Shown here in pieces: positions 41,108 through 49,914 of a stretch of 64,000 nt of DNA. Under the pieces are notes generated by a model. The model did no database searches and was not told the DNA's origin. It worked only from the letters and a program-made list of their open reading frames with translations. The DNA lies in the NCBI GenBank assembly GCA_029960065.1, contig JASCOF010000004.1, positions 372,001-436,000 on the forward strand, written 5' to 3'. Every line of letters begins with the position of its first letter. Within the stretch, counting starts at the first letter, position 1. A program made the position numbers and the translations under genes. The stretch comes from Flavobacteriaceae bacterium PS02336 (GTDB lineage Bacteria > Bacteroidota > Bacteroidia > Flavobacteriales > Flavobacteriaceae).

Positions 41108-41677
41108 ATGAAAACAACTACCTTATTATTTTTACTTTTAACTGCTTTTTCTGTATTTGCTCAAGACAGATTCTTTACCAATACCGGTACTGTAAATTTT
41201 GAAGCATCCGTACCTTTGTTTGAAGAAATAAAAGCAGTAAACAGACAGGTTGTAATTCTTTTGGAACCTAAAACAAGTACTTTTATTTGTACTGTAATGA
41301 TCAAAGATTTTCGGTTTAAGTTTGATTTAATGCAGGAACATTTTAACGAAAATTATTTAGAAAGCAGCCGTTACCCAAAAGCGGTTTTTAAAGGCAAGAT
41401 TGAGAAGTTCGATCTTAAAGATATTAATGAAATCGAGAAAGTGTATCAGATCAAAGGAAAACTGAATATGAAAGGAAAATCAAAAGAGATTGTAGTGAAT
41501 GCTTTAATTAAAAGAGTTCCAGAGGGAATTCAGGTAATTTCAGATTTTCCTATAACAGTTTCCGATTTCAATATTAAAATCCCAAGTAAAATAGCTTCTA
41601 AAATTTCGCAGACGGCCAATACAGAATTAACAGGAATTATTCATGATGAAGAAGGAATGTATGCTACTTTAAAATAA
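41108..41677 (+). CDS. Secreted YceI-like lipid-binding protein
   Basis: 189 residues from the ATG at 41108 (an ATG 12 bases earlier is also possible). Signal peptide ending V-F-A-Q. The mature part is a YceI beta-barrel: NTGTVNFEASVPLFEEI near the start, FKFDLMQEHFNENYLESSRY, P-K-A-V-F-K-G-K-I, then M-K-G-K-S-K-E-I-V-V. The family binds isoprenoid-like amphiphiles in the periplasm. Its stop is 2 bases from the end of the convergent epimerase gene. Confidence 0.82.
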   Translation: MKTTTLLFLLLTAFSVFAQDRFFTNTGTVNFEASVPLFEEIKAVNRQVVILLEPKTSTFICTVMIKDFRFKFDLMQEHFNENYLESSRYPKAVFKGKIEKFDLKDINEIEKVYQIKGKLNMKGKSKEIVVNALIKRVPEGIQVISDFPITVSDFNIKIPSKIASKISQTANTELTGIIHDEEGMYATLK

Positions 41678-41679
41678 GC

Positions 41680-42591
41680 TTATTTTAAACAGTTTATCAA
41701 TGTTTTTTCTAAATCTGTAAATTGAAATTCAAAGCCTGTTTTTTGGATTTTTTCAGAAGAAACTCTTTGTCCGGTTAAAACAGCTTCACTCATTTCTCCT
41801 AATATTACTTTTAATAGAAAAGGCGGAATTTTTGGAAGCCAGATACTGTAGTCAAACAATTTAGCAAATGTTTTTGAAAATCTAGAATTAGTAGTGTTAT
41901 CTGTAATGCAGGCGTTATAAGGTCCTTCTAGCTTCTCATCTTCGATAGCTTTTAAATAAATACGGCATAAATCATCGATATGAATCCATGGAAGATATTG
42001 TTTTCCTGTGCCTAAAACTGCTCCAAAACCAGATTTAAAAGACGGAATTAATTTTTTTAGAAAACCTTCATCTTTCCCAAAGACAATTCCGGTTCTTATT
42101 TTGACAGTTCGAATACCTAAAGCGCCAATTTTATCTGCGGCGCTTTCCCATTTTTGGCAGGTTGATCCCAAAAAATCGGCTGCGGGAGGCGTATTTTCTG
42201 TACAGATTTTATGGCTGGTAATGGCACCGTAAATGCCAACGCCTGAGGCAGAAATGAAAGCGTCCAGTTTTTTATTGTGTTTTTCTAAAACAGAAAGAAT
42301 TAAATCTATTGGCTTAACACGGCTTTCGAGAATAGCTCTTTTTCTTTTTTCTGTCCATCTTTTTTCTACAATTCCTTCGCCGGCAAGATGGATAATATAA
42401 TCGGCATTTAGAACTGCAGTCTCGTCAATATAATTTTTATTTAAATTCCATTGATAATAAGTAATGGCAGATGAATTTTCTTTTGCCGAACGACTCAAAA
42501 TTGATACAGTAAAACCAGCTTCGAGAAGAACATCTGTTAAGTGTTTTCCAATAAAACCGCTTCCGCCTGTTAAGAGAACATTTTGAGCCAT
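41680..42591 (-). CDS. TIGR01777-type NAD(P)-dependent epimerase (YfcH-like)
   Basis: 303 residues, extended SDR. Cofactor motif L-T-G-G-S-G-F-I-G-K at 7-16, H-L-A-G-E-G near 68, KRKRAILESR, S-A-S-G-V-G-I-Y-G (with the active-site Ser/Tyr) and I-R-T-G-I-V-F-G. The C-terminal part P-K-I-P-P-F-L-L-K-V-I-L-G-E-M-S is a DUF1731-type tail. The substrate of this family is not known. Divergent from the TetR-like gene. Confidence 0.88.
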   Translation of the reverse strand: MAQNVLLTGGSGFIGKHLTDVLLEAGFTVSILSRSAKENSSAITYYQWNLNKNYIDETAVLNADYIIHLAGEGIVEKRWTEKRKRAILESRVKPIDLILSVLEKHNKKLDAFISASGVGIYGAITSHKICTENTPPAADFLGSTCQKWESAADKIGALGIRTVKIRTGIVFGKDEGFLKKLIPSFKSGFGAVLGTGKQYLPWIHIDDLCRIYLKAIEDEKLEGPYNACITDNTTNSRFSKTFAKLFDYSIWLPKIPPFLLKVILGEMSEAVLTGQRVSSEKIQKTGFEFQFTDLEKTLINCLK

Positions 42592-42636
42592 AATAGTTTA
42601 TAATATATTTAACAGTGTAACTTGTTTAAGGATTAG

Positions 42637-42665
42637 TAAAGGTACTTAAACAATGTTTACCTTTA
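42637..42665. promoter_or_regulatory. Back-to-back divergent -7 elements (epimerase / TetR-like gene)
   Basis: TAAAGGTA (minus-strand TACCTTTA, 42644-42637) and plus-strand TACCTTTA (42658-42665), exactly symmetrical around 13 bases. Compare 24070-24108. Confidence 0.5.
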
Positions 42666-42689
42666 TGGCAAATTCTAAATTTTAATAAA

Positions 42690-43349
42690 ATGGCGACTAA
42701 AAAAAAGGTTATTACCAAAGATGACATCGTTTCAATATACATGGAAGAAGTTTTAGAAAAAGGCCAAAAGCCAAAATCAGTTTATCATTTTACCAAAGAA
42801 AATGATTTTACTGAAGCTGAGTTTTATTCCTTTTTTGGAACGTTAGAAGGTTTAGAAAAAGAAATATTCCGACTGTTTTTTGAAAATACAGTAAATCTTC
42901 TTCATAAAAACGAAGAGTATCAGCAATATGATATGAAGAATAAAATGCTGAGTTTCTATTTTACTTTTTTCGAAGTTTTAACAGCAAACAGAAGTTATGT
43001 TTTGCAGACACTTAAAGTTGATAGAAATCCGCTTAAAAATTTAGTACAGCTGACAACTTTGAGAGAAAGCTTTAAAAATTATGTTTCAGAAATCCTAACT
43101 GATGATTACAGATTGGAACAAGAGCGATTTCAGAAGTTTCAGGAAAAAACCATTCAGGAATCGGCTTGGCTTCAATTGATGCTGACGATCAAATTCTGGA
43201 TGGAAGACGAATCTGCTGGATTTGAGAAAACAGATATTTTTATCGAAAAATCGGTTAATGCTTCATTTGAATTGATGAATGTGGCGCCAATGAATCATTT
43301 AATAGATTTTGGAAAATTTCTATTTAAAGAAAAAATACACAGCAGATAA
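42690..43349 (+). CDS. TetR-like regulator, Flavobacteriia type
   Basis: 219 residues. A short helix-turn-helix-like start (TKDDIVSIYMEEVLEKGQKP then FTEAEFYSFFGTLEGLEKEI) is weaker than classic TetR but follows the same pattern. It is followed by an all-helical ligand-type domain with aromatic residues. The stop and the start of the next gene share one base (TAATG), so it is translationally coupled to the ABC1 kinase. It may regulate the pair or serve a non-DNA role; the DNA-binding residues are poorly conserved. Confidence 0.65.
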   Translation: MATKKKVITKDDIVSIYMEEVLEKGQKPKSVYHFTKENDFTEAEFYSFFGTLEGLEKEIFRLFFENTVNLLHKNEEYQQYDMKNKMLSFYFTFFEVLTANRSYVLQTLKVDRNPLKNLVQLTTLRESFKNYVSEILTDDYRLEQERFQKFQEKTIQESAWLQLMLTIKFWMEDESAGFEKTDIFIEKSVNASFELMNVAPMNHLIDFGKFLFKEKIHSR

Positions 43350-44653
43350 TGAAAACAATCGATTATATTCCAACTTCAAAAATAGAAAGAGCCGGAAAAC
43401 TGGTTCAAACAGGAGCAAAAATTGGAGTTAATTACATTAAGCATTATGCCGAAAAAGTTGTAAATCCAGATTTGACCCGAGATAAACTAAACGAAAACAA
43501 CGCCGAGGATATTTACGACGGTTTAAAAAGCTTAAAAGGAAGTGCTCTTAAAGTGGCACAGATGTTAAGTATGGACAAGAATTTTCTGCCTCAGGCCTAT
43601 GTAGAGAAATTTTCTTTGTCGCAATTTTCAGTTCCGCCGCTTTCTGCACCTTTGGTTTTAAAAACGTTCAAAAATAATTTTGGCAAAACGCCTTATGAAA
43701 TTTTTGATGAATTCAATCCAAATTCAGTAAATGCTGCAAGTATTGGCCAGGTTCATTTGGCTAAGAAAAACGATAAAAAACTCGCGGTCAAAATTCAGTA
43801 TCCAGGTGTTGCCAATAGCATTTCTTCAGATTTGGCTTTGGTAAAACCAATCGCAATCAGAATGTTTAATCTGCAGGGGAAAGATTCTGATAAATACTTT
43901 AAAGAAGTTGAAGATAAACTTATTGAAGAAACTAACTATCTGCTGGAATTAAAACAAAGTCAGGAAGTTGTTGAAGCCTGTAAGAAAATTGAAAACATCA
44001 TTTTCCCAAATTATTATCCAGAGTTTTCATCAGAGAAAATCATCACAATGGATTGGATGACGGGAATTCATCTTTCTGAGTTTACTGCTGTGAATACAGA
44101 TCAGGAAGTGGGTGATAAAGTAGGGCAGGCGCTTTGGGATTTTTATATGTACCAAATTCATGTTTTGCGAAAAGTTCACGCTGATCCGCATCCAGGGAAT
44201 TTCTTGGTTGATGAGCAAAACCAATTAATAGCATTAGATTTTGGCTGTATGAAACAAATTCCAGACGATTTCTACACGCCTTATTTTGAGTTAATCAATA
44301 AAAATGTGATTACGGATGAAGCTTTGTTTAATAAAAAATTATTTGAATTAGAAATTCTTCGTCCAGACGATACGCCAGCTGAGGTTGAGTATTTTACAGA
44401 TATGTTTCATGATTTACTATCGCTTTTCACAAGACCTTTCCAAAACGAAACTTTCGATTTTGCAGATGAAACCTTTTTTAATGCCATCGCAGAATTAGGA
44501 AAACGTTTCTCTGAAGATACAAACTTGAAAAAAATGAACGGAAACCGTGGTTCTAAACATTTCATTTACATGAATCGTACTTTCTTTGGCCTTTATAATT
44601 TAATGTTCGATTTGAAAGCGAAAATTGTGGTGGAGAATTATTTGAAATATTAA
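43349..44653 (+). CDS. ABC1/UbiB/COQ8-family atypical kinase
   Basis: 434 residues without C-terminal membrane helices. COQ8-like features: the KxGQ position reads K68-V-A-Q71 (Gly replaced by Ala), the Ala-rich loop N-A-A-S-I-G-Q-V-H at 128-136, catalytic Lys148 in V-K-I-Q-Y-P-G, H-A-D-P-H-P-G-N-F metal/catalytic loop near 270, and A-L-D-F-G-C. The family supports isoprenoid-quinone metabolism by ATPase activity. Coupled to the TetR-like gene (1-base overlap). Closer to COQ8A-type than to E. coli UbiB. Confidence 0.85.
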   Translation: MKTIDYIPTSKIERAGKLVQTGAKIGVNYIKHYAEKVVNPDLTRDKLNENNAEDIYDGLKSLKGSALKVAQMLSMDKNFLPQAYVEKFSLSQFSVPPLSAPLVLKTFKNNFGKTPYEIFDEFNPNSVNAASIGQVHLAKKNDKKLAVKIQYPGVANSISSDLALVKPIAIRMFNLQGKDSDKYFKEVEDKLIEETNYLLELKQSQEVVEACKKIENIIFPNYYPEFSSEKIITMDWMTGIHLSEFTAVNTDQEVGDKVGQALWDFYMYQIHVLRKVHADPHPGNFLVDEQNQLIALDFGCMKQIPDDFYTPYFELINKNVITDEALFNKKLFELEILRPDDTPAEVEYFTDMFHDLLSLFTRPFQNETFDFADETFFNAIAELGKRFSEDTNLKKMNGNRGSKHFIYMNRTFFGLYNLMFDLKAKIVVENYLKY

Positions 44654-44707
44654 ACTTCGAAAATTCCAAAATATTTAAATCTCAAATTCCAATTTTTAGG
44701 GATGTAG

Positions 44708-44750
44708 AACTTTGTCAAAGTTTTAAACTTTGACAAAGTTTTTTTTTTTC
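44708..44750 (+). terminator. Terminator after the ABC1 kinase
   Basis: Perfect stem AACTTTGTCAAAGTTT / AAACTTTGACAAAGTT followed by ten T; 60 bases after the stop. Confidence 0.9.
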
Positions 44751-44756
44751 GTCTAG

Positions 44757-44861
44757 TTTGTCATCCTGAGGAACGAAGGATCACACTAGGAACTCCACAA
44801 TAAATGCGGTCAATCTTTGGAGATTTACGAGCGTGATCTCTCCTTCGTCGAGATGACAAGA
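44757..44861. repeat. REP-like inverted repeat (family 1)
   Basis: Arms GTCATCCTGAGGAACGAAGG and CCTTCGTCGAGATGACAAG pair with mismatches; inside are GATCACACTAGGAACTCC and ACGAGCGTGATCTC. Between the kinase terminator and the photolyase end. Confidence 0.75.
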
Positions 44862-44899
44862 TTACGTATAATTGGAATTTGGAATTTTTATATTGGAAT

Positions 44900-46195
44900 T
44901 TATTTAATTATCCCCGCTTTATAAGTCGCAATTGCACGATCTCTTGCGAAAGCGTGATCAACCATTGGTTCGTTATAACCAAAATCAAATTCAGGAATCC
45001 ACTTGCGGATGTATTCGCCTTTTTCGTCAAATTTCTTTTGCTGGATTTCAGGATTGAAAACCCTGAAATAAGGCGCGGCGTCACAGCCTGTTCCGGCGGC
45101 CCATTGCCAGTTTCCTACGTTTGAAGCCAATTCGAAATCCAGAAGTTTTTCTGCAAAATATGCTTCACCCCATTGCCAGTTGATCAATAAATGTTTGCAT
45201 AAAAAACTTGCCACGACCATTCGCACACGATTGTGCATATATCCCGTTTCGTTCAGCTGACGCATTCCTGCATCAACCATTGGATATCCAGTTGTTCCAG
45301 AACACCAGCGTTTGAAATCTTCTTCATTATTTCTCCATTGAATTCCGTCGTAAGCCGATTTAAAATTATGATTGACACAATTTGGAAAACTGAATAGAAT
45401 TTGAATAAAAAATTCTCTCCAAATCAATTCGCTTAAAAAAGTCTGATTTTTACGGTTTGCCCAATTTACCAGTTTTCGAATGCTAACAGTTCCAAAACGC
45501 AAATGTGGCGAAAGATAGGATGTACTGTCTAAAGCAGGAAAATCTCGGGTTTCTTTATAATTGGCAATTTGTGTTAAATTATGAGGAACTACTTTTATGT
45601 CGCATCTTTCAAAACCAATTTCTGACAATTCTGGGAATTTAAATTGATTTTTTGCAAATTTGGATTGAAAAGAAACCGAATCATATTCTGGAGCAGATCC
45701 TGCTAAATGATATTTCTCCAGCCATTTATTTTTATATGGAGTATAAACTGTATACGGAAGTCCGTCGGCTTTTGTGATTTCTTTTTCTTCGAAGATTACA
45801 TGATCTTTGAATGAAAGACATTCAACATTTTTTTCTTCTAAAAGAGAACAAATTGTCGTGTCGCGTTTAATCGCAAACGGCTCATAATCTTTATTGAAGA
45901 AAACGCTTTGAATATCAAATTCAGAAAGAAGTGATTTCCATACTTCTTTTGTTTTTCCTTTTCTGATTAAAATGGAAGATTTAAAAGTATTTAATTCCGT
46001 ATTTATTTTTTGAAGGGAATCGTAAATAAAACTTACTCTGGCGTCATTTTTTGGAAGATTGTCCAGAATATCTTCATCAAAAATAAATAGCGGCATTACT
46101 GGGAAATCAGATTGTAAGGCATGAAATAATCCGGTGTTGTCTTCTAAACGCAAATCACGTCTAAACCAGAAAAAGGAAACTTTTTGTTTTGTCAT
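44900..46195 (-). CDS. phrB: DNA photolyase (cryptochrome/photolyase family, class I CPD type)
   Basis: 431 residues. N-terminal antenna-binding Rossmann domain (FFWFRRDLRLEDNTGLFHAL). C-terminal FAD domain: SYLSPHLRFGTVSIRKL, LIWREFFIQIL, M-V-D-A-G-M-R-Q-L, Y-M-H-N-R-V-R-M-V-V-A-S-F-L, and LDFELASNVGNWQWAAGTG with the usual N/D that controls flavin protonation, ending P-Y-F-R-V-F-N-P. It repairs UV pyrimidine dimers in light. Last gene of the minus-strand light/carotenoid run; 102 bases after the SRPBCC gene. Confidence 0.93.
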   Translation of the reverse strand: MTKQKVSFFWFRRDLRLEDNTGLFHALQSDFPVMPLFIFDEDILDNLPKNDARVSFIYDSLQKINTELNTFKSSILIRKGKTKEVWKSLLSEFDIQSVFFNKDYEPFAIKRDTTICSLLEEKNVECLSFKDHVIFEEKEITKADGLPYTVYTPYKNKWLEKYHLAGSAPEYDSVSFQSKFAKNQFKFPELSEIGFERCDIKVVPHNLTQIANYKETRDFPALDSTSYLSPHLRFGTVSIRKLVNWANRKNQTFLSELIWREFFIQILFSFPNCVNHNFKSAYDGIQWRNNEEDFKRWCSGTTGYPMVDAGMRQLNETGYMHNRVRMVVASFLCKHLLINWQWGEAYFAEKLLDFELASNVGNWQWAAGTGCDAAPYFRVFNPEIQQKKFDEKGEYIRKWIPEFDFGYNEPMVDHAFARDRAIATYKAGIIK

Positions 46196-46297
46196 TGTGT
46201 ATGTTCTCGCATCAATATTTTTTTAAATAAATAGAAACATAGATTATATTTTTCTTGTAAAAGAATAATGAAAGAAATTAGTTTCTAAAATAAAAAA

Positions 46298-46807
46298 TTA
46301 TATACTTTTTTGCTCAGCGTTAATTTGAATAATCTTAGGTTGTGATTTTGAGTTGAATAATTCTTCTATTTTATTATAACGATAATCGAAAATGGTTTTC
46401 AATTTATTTTTTACAATTAATCGATTCATGATTCTGCCGAAAATTCCGAGTGGAAGTGCGTAATGCACAACGTCTGTCATTTTGGTTCCCCCATCAGAAG
46501 TGCGTTCAAAAAAGTGTTTGTGATGCCATAATTTATACGGACCAAAACGCTGAACGTCTATAAAATAGTGGTTCTCTTTGCAGGCTGTGATCTCGGTAAC
46601 CCAAGAAATCTTAATTCCTAAAAGCGGTCGTAAAGTGTAGGTTATAATTTGTCCGTGATACATTCGCTTGTCGTCAAAATCTTTAATTTCAAAATTCATA
46701 TTGTCAAGCGTAATTGTCTGCAGGTTTTTTGGACTGGAGAAAAAATCCCAGCAATCTTCAACGCTGGCATTTACATGTTGTACGGTTGCTATTTTGTATA
46801 ATTTCAT
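46298..46807 (-). CDS. SRPBCC-family ligand-binding protein
   Basis: 169 residues. START/SRPBCC fold: VNASVEDCWDFFSSPKNLQTIT at the start, a strand-rich middle (Y-T-L-R-P-L-L-G-I-K-I-S-W), FIDVQRFGPYKLWHHKHFFE, and a long C-terminal helix (IFDYRYNKIEELF). The family binds hydrophobic ligands. It is often found by carotenoid and photolyase genes, as here (39 bases after crtZ), but no activity can be stated. Confidence 0.82.
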   Translation of the reverse strand: MKLYKIATVQHVNASVEDCWDFFSSPKNLQTITLDNMNFEIKDFDDKRMYHGQIITYTLRPLLGIKISWVTEITACKENHYFIDVQRFGPYKLWHHKHFFERTSDGGTKMTDVVHYALPLGIFGRIMNRLIVKNKLKTIFDYRYNKIEELFNSKSQPKIIQINAEQKSI

Positions 46808-46846
46808 TTCTTGCTAAATCAGTTGTTGCGAATGTCTCTTATAACG

Positions 46847-47287
46847 TTACATTCGATAATATTTAAATGGCACAAACAACATTCCGAAGCATTCTCCTTT
46901 TTCTTTTCCCAAATGTTTATGGTGCATTTTATGCGCTTTTCTAAGTCCGATGAGGTATTTGTTTTTGGTGTTTTTAAACCATTTAAAACGCTGATGTATT
47001 AAAACATCGTGAATTAAAAAGTAACAAACGCCGTAAAGTGTAACCCCGCAGGCAATGAAAAACAAATAATTGAATCCGCCTTGAACACCAAAATAAAACA
47101 AGAGTATACTCGGAATCGCAAAAATGACAAAGAAAATGTCGTTGCGCTCAAATGTATGCTCGTATTTCGGCTGATGATGATCGGCATGAAAATACCACAT
47201 AAAACCGTGCATTACGTACCTGTGTGTAAGCCAGGTTACACATTCCATGAACAGAAAAACGCCTAAAAAGATTAAAAAAGAAATCAT
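46847..47287 (-). CDS. crtZ: Beta-carotene hydroxylase
   Basis: 146 residues, four membrane segments, with the di-iron histidine clusters of fatty-acid-hydroxylase-type enzymes: H22-x4-H27, H34-x2-H37-H38, an H-D-V-L-I-H pair and H-K-M-H-H-K-H near the end. It adds 3-hydroxyls to beta-ionone rings, giving zeaxanthin; a yellow Flavobacterium would be expected to make it. Lycopene cyclase is not in the window. A 278-base gap holding a REP-like repeat separates it from crtB. Confidence 0.92.
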   Translation of the reverse strand: MISFLIFLGVFLFMECVTWLTHRYVMHGFMWYFHADHHQPKYEHTFERNDIFFVIFAIPSILLFYFGVQGGFNYLFFIACGVTLYGVCYFLIHDVLIHQRFKWFKNTKNKYLIGLRKAHKMHHKHLGKEKGECFGMLFVPFKYYRM

Positions 47288-47392
47288 TTTCTAAATGTTG
47301 TAATTAAAATTATAACTTTATTGTGTTTGAGTTTAGCTTTGATTTATAAAAAATTAACTCTAAAGAATATTTTTTTTGTTTTCACATTCCCC

Positions 47393-47534
47393 CAATCTTG
47401 TAATTTCGACGAAGGAGACCCGAGCGATAGCGAACAGGCGAAGCAAATCTTCGCGAGAAACTCGACAAAGATTGTCACTTTAAATTGTGGAGCTGCTTGC
47501 GGTCCTTCGACTTCGCTCAGGATGACAAACTTTG
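47393..47534. repeat. REP-like element, extended copy (family 1)
   Basis: Starts AATCTTGTAATTTCGACGAA and ends CTCAGGATGACAAACTTT. It has an inserted GACCCGAGCGATAGCGAAC stretch, then TTCGCGAGAAACTCGACAAAG and TGGAGCTGCTTGCGGTCC. It fills most of the crtB-crtZ gap; ORFs on both strands here are artefacts of the repeat. Confidence 0.75.
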
Positions 47535-47565
47535 AATTCAATATATAATATTAAAACCATATGAA

Positions 47566-48405
47566 TCAAACCAACTTCAACTTATACGTGACAAAAGACT
47601 GCGCCAAAAGACCCGCTTTTGTGTAATTAGAAACTCTAATTCGTGCATTTCCAATTTCATGAGACGGAGTGTTTTTTAGTTTTTTGAGCAGTTTTCTGTA
47701 ATATACATAAGCCGTATAAACTCCGAATTTGGCTTCGATTGGCAGTTTTACAATTCCCTGATAAGCAATGCGGAAATCTTCTTCGATTTCTTTGATAATT
47801 TGTGTTTTTGAATCTTCGTTGAAATTATTAAGATTAACACCTGGAAAATAAGTTCGGTTCAAGATTGTATTGTCGTCTTTTAAATCCCTCAAAAAGTTCA
47901 CTTTCTGAAATGCCGATCCTAAGCGCATGGCTTCTTCTTTTAACTGCTCGTATTTATGCTCTTTTCCTGCAACAAAAACTTTTAAACACATTAGTCCCAC
48001 AACATCGGCAGAACCGTAAATATAATCGGCATATTCAGTTTGGGTGTTGTAGGTAGATTTAATAAGATCAAGTTTCATGCTTTTTAGAAAAGCCTGAATC
48101 AGATCGTCTGTAATATTATATTCTTTTACGGTATGCTGAAAAGAGTTTAAAATGGGATTTAGGCTGATTCCTAATTCCATTGCTTTATAATATTCTTTTT
48201 CGAAATCGTCGATCAGATATTCTTTTTCATAATCATGAAAGGAATCTACAATTTCGTCAGCAAAACGAACAAATCCGTAAATACTGTAAATGGCATCGCG
48301 AATACTTGGCGACAGCATTTTTACGGCAATCGAAAATGAGGAGCTGTAGTTTTTGGTAACCAGCTTACTGCATTTGAAAGAAACGGCGTCGAATAGTGAT
48401 TTCAT
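47566..48405 (-). CDS. crtB: Phytoene synthase
   Basis: 279 residues, all-helical isoprenoid synthase fold. First Asp-rich motif F-A-D-E-I-V-D-S-F-H-D near 50-60 and second L-R-D-L-K-D-D near 175. Y-S-S-S-F-S-I-A early and A-M-R-L-G-S-A-F-Q-K-V-N-F mid-protein match phytoene/squalene synthases. It joins two geranylgeranyl diphosphates to phytoene. It starts 3 bases after crtI ends and is surely co-transcribed. Confidence 0.94.
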   Translation of the reverse strand: MKSLFDAVSFKCSKLVTKNYSSSFSIAVKMLSPSIRDAIYSIYGFVRFADEIVDSFHDYEKEYLIDDFEKEYYKAMELGISLNPILNSFQHTVKEYNITDDLIQAFLKSMKLDLIKSTYNTQTEYADYIYGSADVVGLMCLKVFVAGKEHKYEQLKEEAMRLGSAFQKVNFLRDLKDDNTILNRTYFPGVNLNNFNEDSKTQIIKEIEEDFRIAYQGIVKLPIEAKFGVYTAYVYYRKLLKKLKNTPSHEIGNARIRVSNYTKAGLLAQSFVTYKLKLV

Positions 48406-48408
48406 TTT

Positions 48409-49875
48409 TTAAGATCTTAAAGATTTTTGAATTAATTCAGCTGCTAGTTTTCCTGAAATTAAAGCAGGCGGAACACCTGGTCCAGGAACGGTTAATTGTC
48501 CTGTGAAATATAAGTTACGAACTTTTTTGCTTTTAATTTTTGGCCGTAAAAAAGCAGTTTGCAATAAAGTATTAGCCATTCCGTATGCATTTCCTTTGTA
48601 GGCATTATAATCTGTTACAAAATCGTTTTTACAGAAGGATTCCTTAAAGATAATGTTATTTTTAATCTTTTGTTGTGTAAGTGTTTCAAAACGAGTGATT
48701 ATCTTTTCGAAATATTCTTCACGAAGTTTTTCATTATCTTCAATTCCCGGTGCAAGCGGAATCAAGAAAAATCCCGTTTCCATTCCGTCTGGCGCAGCAG
48801 TTAGATCTGTTTTGGATGGAAAGTTGGCGTAGAATAAAGGCTCTTTAGGCCATTTCGGATTATCATAAATATCAATCGCATGCTGATTAAAATCGGTATC
48901 GAAAAATAAAGCATGATGCGAAATGTTTTCGATTTTTTTATTGAAGCCAATGAAAAATAGAAGCGAAGAAGGTGCAAAAATTCGGCTTTCCCAATATTTA
49001 TCAGAGTAAACGCGATGTTCTTTTTCTAATAAAGTTTCGGTATGCTGATAATCGGCTCCGCTTAAAATAATGTCTGCTTTTATAATTTCACCGTTGATTA
49101 CAATTCCTGTTGCGGTTTTATTTTCAACAATTATTTTTTCGATTGGAGAATTGGTTTTGATGGTTACGCCAAGTTCCAGTGCCAATTTTTCTAAACCGCG
49201 AATAACGTCAAACATTCCAGTTTTAGGATGCCAGGTTCCGAGACCGAAATCGGCGTAATTCATAAAATTGTAAAAGGATGGCGTTTTAGATGGCTTTGCT
49301 CCCAGAAATAAAACTGGAAATTCAAGAATCTGGATTAGTTTTTCGTTTTTGAATTTCCTTCGAATATCAGCACTGACATTCCCTAAAAACTGATTGAGTT
49401 TTAAAGCAGTTTCTTTTGTGATTAATTCAAGAGCAGAAACTCCAGGGCGATAAACTAAATCTTTTATGGCAATGTCATAATTGCTTTTGGCTTGATTGAT
49501 AAAGGTTTCCAGTTTTTTACCGCTTCCTTTTTCAATTTTTTCAAATGTCGATTTGATTTCTTCTAGATTGTCATAAATACTGATAAAATCATTTATGCCG
49601 AAATAAACTCGATAAGCTGGATTTAGTTTTACAAGTTCATAATAGTCAGAAGATTTTTTATTGAAATCCTGAAAAAAACGTTCAAAAACATCTGGCATCC
49701 AATACCAGCTTGGTCCCATGTCAAAAGTAAAACCCTCTTTTTTAAATTGTCGGGCACGGCCGCCTATGGTTGGATTTTTTTCATAAATGGTAACGCTGTT
49801 TCCTTGGCGGGCAAGATAACAAGCGGCGGCTAACGAAGAAAAGCCAGATCCTATTATTTTGATTGTTTTTCTCAT
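48409..49875 (-). CDS. crtI: Phytoene desaturase
   Basis: 488 residues. FAD-binding N-terminus IIGSGFSSLAAACYLARQG and Y-E-K-N-P-T-I-G-G-R-A-R, F-D-M-G-P-S-W-Y-W-M-P, and the C-terminal FAD contact YFTGQLTVPGPGVPPALISG. CrtI-type bacterial desaturase converting phytoene to lycopene. Its start codon overlaps a palindrome and a TATATTTG box (49884-49891) lies 8 bases upstream, so it may have its own near-leaderless promoter. It sits 39 bases after the MerR-type regulator gene. Confidence 0.94.
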   Translation of the reverse strand: MRKTIKIIGSGFSSLAAACYLARQGNSVTIYEKNPTIGGRARQFKKEGFTFDMGPSWYWMPDVFERFFQDFNKKSSDYYELVKLNPAYRVYFGINDFISIYDNLEEIKSTFEKIEKGSGKKLETFINQAKSNYDIAIKDLVYRPGVSALELITKETALKLNQFLGNVSADIRRKFKNEKLIQILEFPVLFLGAKPSKTPSFYNFMNYADFGLGTWHPKTGMFDVIRGLEKLALELGVTIKTNSPIEKIIVENKTATGIVINGEIIKADIILSGADYQHTETLLEKEHRVYSDKYWESRIFAPSSLLFFIGFNKKIENISHHALFFDTDFNQHAIDIYDNPKWPKEPLFYANFPSKTDLTAAPDGMETGFFLIPLAPGIEDNEKLREEYFEKIITRFETLTQQKIKNNIIFKESFCKNDFVTDYNAYKGNAYGMANTLLQTAFLRPKIKSKKVRNLYFTGQLTVPGPGVPPALISGKLAAELIQKSLRS

Positions 49876-49891
49876 TTGTTTAACAAATATA
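49874..49891 (-). promoter_or_regulatory. Candidate crtI promoter/operator: palindrome over start codon and -7 box
   Basis: ATTTGTT-T-AACAAAT (49874-49888) is a perfect odd palindrome touching the crtI ATG. It overlaps minus-strand TATATTTG (49891-49884). No TTG at a proper -33 distance was found. It could be the binding site of the adjacent MerR/CarH-like regulator. Confidence 0.35.
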
Positions 49892-49914
49892 GAAAAACTT
49901 TAAACAAAATAAAA

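Noticed and set aside
47321..47548. Overlapping reading frames on both strands in the crtB-crtZ gap
   Set aside because: They are made of the REP-like element; the same sequence occurs elsewhere in non-coding places.
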